In this document: positions 1 through 7,904 of the stretch, piece after piece
How the letters are laid out: each line of letters opens with the position of its first letter
Position numbering within the stretch: position 1 is the first letter of the stretch
NCBI GenBank assembly: GCA_023420795.1
Contig: JAEZVM010000016.1
Span: 1 to 17,322, forward strand
Direction of reading: 5' to 3'
Origin: Pseudomonadota bacterium
GTDB taxonomy: Bacteria; Pseudomonadota; Gammaproteobacteria; Burkholderiales; Burkholderiaceae_D
DNA: 17,322 bases
Position numbers and translations under genes: made by a program
The notes under the pieces: model-generated
What the model was told of the DNA's origin: nothing
Database searches by the model: none
The model's input: the letters and a program-made list of their open reading frames with translations, nothing else

Positions 1-487
1 CCGGCAGGATGTCGGTGTAGCTTTGCAGGATGTTGTTGGCATCCTTGCCTTCCAGCCTGTCGAGCAATGCGGAGTAGCGATACATGTGATCGAAATCCTC
101 CAACAGGCCAAAGCGGTACGCCTGCGCACAATACGGGTCCGGTTCGCGTTGCGCGACTGCCGCTGTTACTTCGATCGCCACCTGCTCATAGGCAATCGTT
201 GTTTCCAGCGGCGAATGGTCGGAACCGAGCAACCAGTTGACCATGGTCGCCTGGTGCTGTTCCGTACGACGGATTTGCGCCAGCGGCAGCCGCAGCTCGC
301 GACTGAACCGGGCAGCAAGATGCTGGAAACGCAGCGCTTCATTCTCGATGCCGTTCATCAGAATAATGCGGACGCGGGTAAATGCATCGTCATCCAGCTT
401 GCTGATCGGACTACCGACCATGTCGCGCCATGTGAAGCGCTGCTTGTCGATCGAATACCCTTTCGAACTGAATAAATTTAAAGCCAT
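1..487 (-). CDS. Conserved hypothetical all-helical protein, C-terminus cut by window edge
   Basis: This is a partial reading frame; the first 162 residues are visible and the rest lies beyond the left edge. The ATG at 487 has a strong ribosome-binding site (AAGGAG, 7 nt upstream), which fixes the start. The protein begins MALNLFSSKG and looks soluble, with no signal peptide or membrane segment. It appears mostly alpha-helical, with acidic and histidine residues spaced along successive predicted helices: E48/E50 and H56, E76 and H78, E95/E101/E106, then E130, D131 and H134. That spacing is reminiscent of ferritin-like four-helix metal proteins, but a clean ExxH pair is not evident, so this is only an inference. 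I do not recognise the family. It is separated by 275 bp from the SnoaL-like gene upstream and probably has its own promoter. That it is a real gene is well supported by the open frame and RBS; its function is not. Confidence 0.8.
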   Translation of the reverse strand, partial: MALNLFSSKGYSIDKQRFTWRDMVGSPISKLDDDAFTRVRIILMNGIENEALRFQHLAARFSRELRLPLAQIRRTEQHQATMVNWLLGSDHSPLETTIAYEQVAIEVTAAVAQREPDPYCAQAYRFGLLEDFDHMYRYSALLDRLEGKDANNILQSYTDILP

Positions 488-762
488 TGCGACACTCCTT
501 TGATGGAGGCAGTACGGGTAATGAACGAATTCAATATCCGTGCATGCCCGAATCCTTTCCTGCAGAGGGAATTACCGGAGAAATTCCGGCGCCGAAGAAC
601 GGTCGCTGCTAGCAGCAGCGCGAAGTGGGAGAAACGTGCAACATCCATGCCGTTCTTGGAAGCGGTACCGGGAGTCAGGGGCAGGAAGAGAGCAAGAAAG
701 TAGGCGGAACCGGCTTTCCGCAGCGGGCAGAGAAGCCGATTTTTACAAGACGCGAGTAAGGC
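488..762. other. Intergenic region with two small hairpins
   Basis: This 275-bp gap separates the SnoaL-like gene from the truncated helical gene. It holds a 7-bp perfect inverted repeat with a 3-nt loop (CGCTGCT/AGCAGCG, 604–620) and a weaker 5-bp hairpin (CCGGA/TCCGG, about 577–591). Neither is followed by a T-run on either strand, so they are not convincing terminators. I could not assign a confident -35/-10 pair for the downstream gene. Short plus-strand frames here lack ribosome-binding sites and recognisable protein features. Confidence 0.4.
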
Positions 763-1188
763 TTACAGCATCGGTTCACGCTCCGCAGGCACGTTTGCTG
801 GCTGCGGCGTCAGCATGTTGGCATCGCGCACGATCAGCCATCCGCGTTCCGGCTGCTTGCGCAGGATGCTCAGGGTATTGCCTGAGCGCCGCATCGGCAA
901 GCCCTGCCGGTGCGGCGTCACCGTCACCGACAGATACATCCAGCAATATGCGAGATCGGCCGCAATATGAAGCTCGCGAATCTCGCCATGCGATTCAATC
1001 CGGTAGTGCTTCAGCCCTTCCTCGAATGCGGCGATGAATGCCTGCCTGCCGCACATCGGCGGTTGGATCTGGGTGAGGAAAACCACGTCATCGGACATCA
1101 GCGGCAACAGGCGATCAGCTTCGCCAGCCGCGGTCGCCTCTTGCCACTCACTAATGAGAGCGCGAATTGCGCATTCATCCTCATGCAT
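763..1188 (-). CDS. SnoaL/NTF2-like (DUF4440-type) small protein
   Basis: This is a small cone-fold protein of about 141 residues, matching the usual length of the SnoaL/DUF4440 (SgcJ/EcaC) group of the NTF2-like superfamily. Visible hallmarks are the N-terminal helix pattern (AIRALISEWQEATAAGEADRL), then the strand with LMSDDVVFLT, a G-R-xx-F-xx-AF element near residues 47–54, and the terminal strands around NTLSILRKQPERGWLIVRDAN. Such proteins are either small enzymes or ligand-binding domains; no substrate can be read from the sequence. Two in-frame ATGs lie close together (1194 and 1188). I chose 1188 because GAGGG sits 6 nt before it, whereas that element abuts the ATG at 1194. It follows the sirtuin gene by about 54 bp on the same strand, so co-transcription is plausible. 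Confidence 0.85.
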   Translation of the reverse strand: MHEDECAIRALISEWQEATAAGEADRLLPLMSDDVVFLTQIQPPMCGRQAFIAAFEEGLKHYRIESHGEIRELHIAADLAYCWMYLSVTVTPHRQGLPMRRSGNTLSILRKQPERGWLIVRDANMLTPQPANVPAEREPML

Positions 1189-1242
1189 GCTCATCCCTCA
1201 TCCGATATGGAGCGGCAACCTTTGACACGACGTGCATTTCGA

Positions 1243-1995
1243 TCAGGCCGGTGGCCACGCCGCATCCAGCAAGGCGGGCAGCATTTCCCCAGCTTTGCCG
1301 CGCAAGACATGCTGGGCGATTTCATCATGGCTGGTGGCTTCCGGATTGATCTGCACCACGGTGCAGCCGCAAGCGCGCGCCCTAGGCGGCAGACTTGCCG
1401 CCGGCTCGACCAGGCTGGAGGTGCCGATACAAAGAAATATGTCGGCCTGTTCGATGAGGTCGGCAGCCCTCGCCCATGCAGCGGAAGGCAGCGCTTCGCC
1501 GAACCAGACAACGCCCGGCCGCAAAAGTCCGTCGCAATGCGGACAATGCGGCGACATCCTGTTCGAGGAAGCGTTCTCGCCGGAGGAACGGGTTGCGGGA
1601 CGCTGGCATGTAAAGCAGAGATTGTTCCAGATATTGCCGTGCAATTCGATCACGTCGGAACTGCCCGCAAGCACATGCAATCCATCGACATTCTGCGTGA
1701 CCACGGCCACCTGTTCCACCAGCCGTTCCAGCCGGGCAATGGCGAAATGCGCCGGGTTCGGCTGCACCTTGCGCAACATCTCGCGGCGCCACTCGTACCA
1801 TTGCCATACCATCGCCGGATCGCGCCGGAACGCTTCTGGCGTCGCCAGATCTTCCGCACGATATTGCGCCCATAGCCCGGTCTGCGCGTCGCGAAAGGTA
1901 GGAACGCCGCTTTCGGCGGAAACGCCTGCGCCGGTGAAGACAATCACGTGGCGCGCCTGCCGCAGCTTGTCGAGAAGGTCGGTCGGGAAATGCAT
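1243..1995 (-). CDS. NAD-dependent protein deacylase, class III sirtuin (CobB/SIRT5-like)
   Basis: A 250-residue Sir2-family enzyme that removes acyl groups from lysine using NAD+, releasing nicotinamide and O-acyl-ADP-ribose in the cytoplasm. The NAD-binding motif GAGVSAESGVPTFR is at 22–35, TQNVDGLH at 100–107, catalytic His119 in ELHG, the zinc ligands C127/C130 and C151/C154, PGVVWFGE at 160–167 and GTSS at 191–194. Y67 and R70 form the YxxR pair that in SIRT5 and E. coli CobB binds the carboxylate of succinyl- or malonyl-lysine, so desuccinylase/demalonylase activity is predicted alongside deacetylation. The length is normal for bacterial sirtuins. No good Shine-Dalgarno precedes the ATG at 1995. 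A TATACT box lies about 30 bp upstream, suggesting its own promoter after clsB. Confidence 0.95.
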   Translation of the reverse strand: MHFPTDLLDKLRQARHVIVFTGAGVSAESGVPTFRDAQTGLWAQYRAEDLATPEAFRRDPAMVWQWYEWRREMLRKVQPNPAHFAIARLERLVEQVAVVTQNVDGLHVLAGSSDVIELHGNIWNNLCFTCQRPATRSSGENASSNRMSPHCPHCDGLLRPGVVWFGEALPSAAWARAADLIEQADIFLCIGTSSLVEPAASLPPRARACGCTVVQINPEATSHDEIAQHVLRGKAGEMLPALLDAAWPPA

Positions 1996-2025
1996 GAATG
2001 TGGCAAGTGACGAAACTGAAAATTC

Positions 2026-2031
2026 AGTATA
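2026..2031 (-). promoter_or_regulatory. Candidate -10 box for the sirtuin gene
   Basis: On the minus strand TATACT (one mismatch from TATAAT) lies 30 bp before the sirtuin ATG, in the gap after clsB. No good -35 is seen at 16–18 bp. Moderate to weak evidence. Confidence 0.35.
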
Positions 2032-2040
2032 GATATGCGG

Positions 2041-2056
2041 TTCGCATGTTTGCGAA
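2041..2056. repeat. Short palindrome TTCGCA-N4-TGCGAA at the sirtuin promoter
   Basis: A perfect 6-bp inverted repeat with a 4-bp spacer sits where the -35 region and spacer of the putative sirtuin promoter would fall. It has the form of a small operator, but arms this short also arise by chance. No regulator is encoded nearby. Confidence 0.25.
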
Positions 2057-2124
2057 GAATGATTCTTTGGATGCTGCGTTAATGTCTGGCAAGCGAAGCG
2101 TTCATCGTCTCAGCCTGCTGCTCG

Positions 2125-3291
2125 CTACTCGGTATACCGCCCCAATGTGATGACGCGCAATATCGCCTTGTACAGCAGATAAGCCGCGCCATACCACGCG
2201 CGCTCATACCAAGGAATGTTCGCGTAGTCTTCGAGCCGGACGACAACGCCCTCGTTCACCGCCTGCTCGATTTTTTCCCGCAGTTCTCGTGAGAATTGCT
2301 GGTCCTTCACGACTACATTGGCCTCGTGGTTCACGAACAGGCTCAGGCCGTCCCAGTTGCTGGAGCCGACCGTCGCCCATTCATCGTCGATCACTGCAAC
2401 CTTGCCGTGCAATTGCGTCTTGCGATACTCCACCACGTTGACGCCGCTTTTCAGCAGTTTCGGATAAAAGGAATGCGCAACTGCATCCTGCAAGCGGAAC
2501 TGACCGACACCGATCAGCAGCGTCACTTGCACGCCGCGCGCCGCTGCCGATGCCAGACCGTCACGCAGCTTGCGTCCCGGCGCGAAATAAGGGTTGGCCA
2601 GCAGTGCGCTCCTGCGCGCGCCGCCCAGTGCTTTCAGATAGCTCTGCTGGATGGTGCGGCGGTTGCGCAGGTTGTCGCGCAATACCAGCGCTGCCAATAC
2701 CGGCCCGTCGCCTTCCGCGTGCCCGGTTGCACGCCGTTCGCGAAACAGCTCCCACCGATATCGCAGGCTCAGCCCACCGAGCAGCATCCACTGCGACTGC
2801 ATGTCGTGATGGATAGTGGCGACCAGGGGACCGCTGATGCTGACGCCAAAATCCCAGCGCGGTGCCGGCAGCGGCTCGTTGAAGCCGTCATCGGAAATGT
2901 GATCGTCATTGATGTTGATCCCGCCGAGAAAGGCAACCTGCCGGTCCACCACGCACATCTTGCGATGGGTGCGGGCCACGCCGCGCCGGAACCATGCATT
3001 GAACACATGATGATTGACGCGACCGGTGCGTAACTGCTGGTTGAGCACGACCGACTCCCTATGGCCGGAGCCGAGCCAGTCAGTCACCACGTTGACAGTC
3101 ACGCCGCGACTGGCTGCGCGTATCAGCGCGTCGCGGATTCTTTCCCCGGTCCGGTCCAGGGTGAAGATATAGGTTTCAAGATAAATCTCGTAGCGGGCCG
3201 CATCGAAGGCGGCAATCAGGGCCGGGAAGTATTCGGCGCCGCAATGAAGAAGCGTGACTTTGTTATGGGCGACAAACTCTACCGGACGCAT
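2125..3291 (-). CDS. clsB: Cardiolipin synthase B-type phospholipase D family protein
   Basis: A 388-residue phospholipase D-superfamily protein with two HKD active-site motifs: H109/K111/D116 (HRKMCVVD, followed by GGININDD) and H295/K297/D302 (HGKVAVID, followed by GSSNWD). In the ClsB family the paired motifs form one active site that transfers phosphatidyl groups to make cardiolipin; E. coli ClsB is about 413 residues. There are no N-terminal transmembrane helices, unlike ClsA, which supports the ClsB assignment. The C-terminus has an amphipathic/hydrophobic stretch (YGAAYLLYKAILRVITLG) that may contact the membrane. The ATG at 3291 is the only reasonable start, because a stop lies shortly upstream in frame; the nearest SD-like element (GGAG) is poorly spaced. 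It follows the EEP-family gene by 65 bp, as ybhO follows ybhP in E. coli, so the two are probably co-transcribed. Confidence 0.92.
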   Translation of the reverse strand: MRPVEFVAHNKVTLLHCGAEYFPALIAAFDAARYEIYLETYIFTLDRTGERIRDALIRAASRGVTVNVVTDWLGSGHRESVVLNQQLRTGRVNHHVFNAWFRRGVARTHRKMCVVDRQVAFLGGININDDHISDDGFNEPLPAPRWDFGVSISGPLVATIHHDMQSQWMLLGGLSLRYRWELFRERRATGHAEGDGPVLAALVLRDNLRNRRTIQQSYLKALGGARRSALLANPYFAPGRKLRDGLASAAARGVQVTLLIGVGQFRLQDAVAHSFYPKLLKSGVNVVEYRKTQLHGKVAVIDDEWATVGSSNWDGLSLFVNHEANVVVKDQQFSRELREKIEQAVNEGVVVRLEDYANIPWYERAWYGAAYLLYKAILRVITLGRYTE

Positions 3292-3356
3292 AAGGCAGGC
3301 GGTACTCCGATGGCTACGATGTTGACAGGAATTCTACATCGACGGAGCGACTAGTC

Positions 3357-4151
3357 TTATGACAGTGCCAGCGAAGCCACGATAGGCGCATGATCCGACA
3401 AGCGGGCCCACGACGGGCCGTGCAGCACCTGCGCCGTTTCAATGCTGAACCCGCGCACATAGATGCGGTCGAGCCGCAGCCACGGCAGCGCCGCCGGGAA
3501 GGTCCGCGCCGGCACGACCTTCGGGCCGCGGCCGCTGAGCGTACGCAGGTAGGAGCCGAATCCGCGTGCGGGCAGATTGTCGTCAAATACTTCGGTAACG
3601 CCGAGCCGGTTGCGCAGCGTATCGCTCAACTGGTTGCTCCAGTCGTTGAAGTCGCCGGCAATGATCAGCGGCGCATCGGAAGGAGATGAGCTCTCCACCG
3701 CTTCGATCAGCGCTTCCGTCTGCCGCTTGCGGCTGCGCGCGAACAATCCGAGATGGATCACGTAGCAATGCACATCATCCTTCGGCGTCTGCACCACGCA
3801 ATGCAGTATTCCGCGCGACTCGAACGCATGATCGGACACGTCGCGGTTAACGGAAGAAATCACCGGATATCGGCTCAGCAGCGCATTGCCATGATGGCCG
3901 TGGTCATACACTGCATTCATCCCATACACCGCCTGATGCGAGTCGCCGGCGAGGAACTGGTGCTGCGCCTGCTCCGGCCAGAGGGCGGCATGGCGCATCT
4001 GGTATTTGTCATGCCGTCCCTGCACTTCCTGCAGGAACAGGACATCGGCTTCCATCGATAGCAGCGCCTGCTTCAGCGCATGAACGCGCGGCATGCTGCG
4101 CAGAGTGCTGACACCCTTGTGGATGTTGTACGTCGCAATCCGGAGTTTCAT
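3357..4151 (-). CDS. Endonuclease/exonuclease/phosphatase family protein (YbhP-like)
   Basis: A 264-residue metal-dependent hydrolase of the EEP fold (DNase I, sphingomyelinase and inositol phosphatase relatives). The family motifs appear in order: TYNIHKG (7–13, Asn9), LQEV with Glu42, HLGL (His133), GDFND (166–170, Asp167 and Asn169), LDRIY, and SDHAP near the C-terminus (Asp253, His254). Together these form the Mg-binding and catalytic site. It is full length for the family, with no signal peptide. The substrate cannot be told from sequence. Its position directly before clsB matches the E. coli ybhP–ybhO pair and suggests a phospholipid-related or phosphodiester role rather than DNA repair (inference). 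The start at 4151 lacks a clear SD. It follows nudB by 66 bp. Confidence 0.92.
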   Translation of the reverse strand: MKLRIATYNIHKGVSTLRSMPRVHALKQALLSMEADVLFLQEVQGRHDKYQMRHAALWPEQAQHQFLAGDSHQAVYGMNAVYDHGHHGNALLSRYPVISSVNRDVSDHAFESRGILHCVVQTPKDDVHCYVIHLGLFARSRKRQTEALIEAVESSSPSDAPLIIAGDFNDWSNQLSDTLRNRLGVTEVFDDNLPARGFGSYLRTLSGRGPKVVPARTFPAALPWLRLDRIYVRGFSIETAQVLHGPSWARLSDHAPIVASLALS

Positions 4152-4217
4152 GAAATCATTCTAGACGTTGTGCAAGTCTTGCGAAAGTCGGCCAAAAGGC
4201 TGTTTCGAGGAGAGGTT

Positions 4218-4727
4218 TCAGAAGGATTCCTGCCGCTCCCGTATATAGCGGGGAAGTTGCAGGATGGCTTCCGCATTCGATGGAGAAAAGCACTTGTCCG
4301 CCGCTTCGTGATAGGGAAGCCAGATGTACCTCAGATGTTCGCGGGGCGCGAGCGTAATCGGAATATTCTTCGGCACCGCCAGACCGAACACATGCTCTGT
4401 ATTCTTCGTCACGCCCGGCGCATACCGGTGCCGCCATACCGGGTAAATCTCGTAGATGTTGGTAAGTTTCCAATCCGACAGATTGCGCGTGGAAACGACG
4501 TTGGATTGCCGCTTATCGTCGGAAGTTTCATCGGCAACACGGATACCGGTTTCTTCGAACACTTCGCGGATCGCCGTCAGTATCAGCGGCTCCGTCTCTG
4601 CATCCTTCGATCCGGTCACTGATTGCCAGTATCCGGGTCTGTCTGCGCGCTCGAGCAGCAGGACATCGAGGTCCGCGCTATGAATGACGACCAGGACAGA
4701 TTCGGGGATTTTGTACGGCTTGGTCAT
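4218..4727 (-). CDS. nudB: Dihydroneopterin triphosphate diphosphatase (Nudix)
   Basis: A 169-residue Nudix hydrolase resembling NudB, which removes pyrophosphate from dihydroneopterin triphosphate in the cytoplasmic folate pathway. The Nudix box spans 39–62: G39, E46, then REVFEETGI (54–62) with the metal-binding glutamates E58/E59. The preceding WQSVTGS is characteristic of NudB. The Gly-to-Glu spacing is one residue longer (G-x6-E) than the canonical G-x5-E; I recall the same spacing in betaproteobacterial NudB proteins, so it is not a defect. It lies just downstream of the aspS terminator, and an aspS–nudB neighbourhood is common. The ATG at 4727 has no recognisable SD, and no convincing promoter is visible in the 53 bp between it and the terminator. 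It probably heads the nudB–EEP–clsB unit. Confidence 0.9.
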   Translation of the reverse strand: MTKPYKIPESVLVVIHSADLDVLLLERADRPGYWQSVTGSKDAETEPLILTAIREVFEETGIRVADETSDDKRQSNVVSTRNLSDWKLTNIYEIYPVWRHRYAPGVTKNTEHVFGLAVPKNIPITLAPREHLRYIWLPYHEAADKCFSPSNAEAILQLPRYIRERQESF

Positions 4728-4780
4728 TTAACAGCTGAGGGCTGGTGTCTGCATTGCACTAGCAAGATGGGGAGCACAAA

Positions 4781-4812
4781 ACAAAAAGGCGCCTGATATC
4801 GCGCCTTTTTGT
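4781..4812 (-). terminator. Intrinsic terminator after aspS
   Basis: A perfect 12-bp inverted repeat (ACAAAAAGGCGC / GCGCCTTTTTGT) flanks an 8-nt loop. On the minus strand it ends GCGCCTTTTTGTTTTGTG, a typical GC stem base plus U-tract, and it starts 20 nt after the aspS stop. The plus strand is also T-rich after the stem, but no plus-strand gene is present. Confidence 0.92.
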
Positions 4813-4831
4813 TTTTACGATTGCCGAAGCC

Positions 4832-6637
<1,806 letters not shown>

Positions 6638-6714
6638 TTCAGTTCCCAGTTTCAGATTCGTTATTGTGATCCCGACGACATGCCGGCGGGACCCGGATTA
6701 ATGGACCGCCGATG

Positions 6715-7350
6715 TCAGATCGGAGGCGCAACAGCCTTCAGGTTCTTTGAGGCGGCAACGACATGCTCGGGCGCGACGACGCCCATCGACACGATGTATT
6801 TCAGCGCTTCATCGACCGACATGTCGAGTTCGATCGCATCCGCCCTCGGCATCATCAGGAAGAAGCCGGAGGTCGGGTTCGGCGTGGTCGGCACATACAC
6901 GCTGATGTAGTCGCCGGTCAGGTGATTCCTCACGTCGCCGCCGGGCGTGCCGGTCAGGAACGCAATGGTCCAGGAGCCTTCGCGTGGATACTGCACCAGC
7001 ATCGCCTTGCGAAAGGCATTGCCGGACGACGAGAACAGCGTGTCCGATACCTGCTTGACGCTGGAATAGATCGAGCTGACGATCGGGATGCGCGTCAGCA
7101 GCTTTTCCCACAGATGCACGACCTGCTTGCCGATAAAGTTACGGGTCAGCAGGCCGGTCACGAACACGAACAGCAGTGTCAGTATCGTACCCAGGCCCGG
7201 GATGTTAAAGCCGAACACCGCTGCCGGCCGCCACTGTTCCGGTAGCAGCAGCAAGGACTGGTCCATGGTGCTGACGATCAGATTCAGCACCCAGAGGGTG
7301 ATCGCCAGAGGGACCAGTATCAGCAGGCCAGTTACAAAATATTTACGCAT
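6715..7350 (-). CDS. DUF502 family membrane protein
   Basis: A 211-residue integral membrane protein of the DUF502 family (function unknown). It begins MRKYFVTGLL, the conserved family start, with one hydrophobic segment at about 6–28 and a second at about 52–70, the latter followed by RNFIGKQ and the conserved RIPIVSSIYSSVKQ element (88–101). The remaining C-terminal part is a soluble domain ending with an amphipathic DEALKYIVSMG helix. The frame stays open upstream to 7548, but that extension is basic low-complexity sequence running into the fmdB gene, so I place the start at 7350 with a weak GAAAG 5 nt upstream. It lies 64 bp after fmdB and 77 bp before aspS; the fmdB–DUF502–aspS order recurs in betaproteobacteria as I recall, hinting at co-regulation, not a known shared function. 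Confidence 0.92.
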   Translation of the reverse strand: MRKYFVTGLLILVPLAITLWVLNLIVSTMDQSLLLLPEQWRPAAVFGFNIPGLGTILTLLFVFVTGLLTRNFIGKQVVHLWEKLLTRIPIVSSIYSSVKQVSDTLFSSSGNAFRKAMLVQYPREGSWTIAFLTGTPGGDVRNHLTGDYISVYVPTTPNPTSGFFLMMPRADAIELDMSVDEALKYIVSMGVVAPEHVVAASKNLKAVAPPI

Positions 7351-7414
7351 TGTTTCTTTCGGGAGCGTACGCGTTAAGTAAGTTGCGTAAGGTGCGGCTT
7401 TCTCGCTTGAACGG

Positions 7415-7708
7415 TCAGGCAGCGGAGGAGTTGCTGCCGGAACTAGCCGCGCACGACGTACCGCAAGCCTCGACGGCCGGGCAGCTTGGCGCTGTCGCAT
7501 TCGCGCCGCCGGAACCGGAAGAGCCGTTATTGCGGAAATCGGTCGCATACCAGCCCGTGCCTTTAAGCTGGAAACCGGCTGCAGTCAGTTGCTTCTTGAA
7601 TGCGCTCTTCGCGCAGGACGGGCATTCGGTCAACGGCGCATCGGATATTTTTTGAAGCACATCCTTGGCAAAACCGCACTCTTCACAGCGATATGCATAA
7701 ATCGGCAT
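7415..7708 (-). CDS. FmdB-family zinc ribbon protein
   Basis: A 97-residue small protein with the FmdB-type (CxxC) zinc ribbon: MPIYAYRC at the N-terminus, metal ligands C8/C11 and C29/C32, then the TAAGFQLKGTGWYATDF segment typical of the family. Such proteins are predicted regulators or accessory zinc proteins; the name comes from the formamidase operon, and a biochemical role is not established. The C-terminal 35 residues are a Gly/Ser/Ala-rich low-complexity tail with three additional cysteines (C76, C82, C86). The start at 7708 is fixed by GAGG 6 nt upstream and by the conserved N-terminus; an in-frame ATG at 7735 adds residues absent from the family. It appears to be the first gene of the fmdB–DUF502–aspS unit, with a TATAAT box about 36 bp before the ATG. 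Confidence 0.92.
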   Translation of the reverse strand: MPIYAYRCEECGFAKDVLQKISDAPLTECPSCAKSAFKKQLTAAGFQLKGTGWYATDFRNNGSSGSGGANATAPSCPAVEACGTSCAASSGSNSSAA

Positions 7709-7743
7709 AGAAAACCTCAAGCAAAAATCTTCCAAAACCCTGA

Positions 7744-7749
7744 ATTATA
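7744..7749 (-). promoter_or_regulatory. -10 box of the fmdB–DUF502–aspS promoter
   Basis: A perfect TATAAT on the minus strand lies 35 bp before the fmdB start, in the 196-bp gap after the symporter gene. It implies a short 5' leader of about 28 nt. No close -35 consensus is seen at 16–18 bp, so it may be weak or activator-dependent. Confidence 0.5.
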
Positions 7750-7904
7750 AAGATTTTTGCGGGGACTTTGCGCGAATGCACAACAGAGCGGCGCGGGAAG
7801 AGAGACGTCCGGCCCTTGCAATAAATCGCTCTGCCGCCTTCCGTTCCATGAAAACAATAAAACTGCGAAGTTTGGCCCACCGGTTCGTAAACGAAAAGCT
7901 TCCG

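Noticed and set aside
500..703. Plus-strand 67-codon frame in the left intergenic gap
   Set aside because: Basic low-complexity translation, no domain, no recognisable RBS, and opposite in direction to every gene here. Not enough support.
6715..6727. Small hairpin around the DUF502 stop (CCGAT/ATCGG) as a terminator before aspS
   Set aside because: The stem is only 5 bp and no T-run follows, so fmdB–DUF502–aspS is treated as one unit.
7351..7548. N-terminal extension of the DUF502 frame to 7548
   Set aside because: It overlaps fmdB coding sequence and is a basic low-complexity translation; the family begins MRKYFVTG at 7350.
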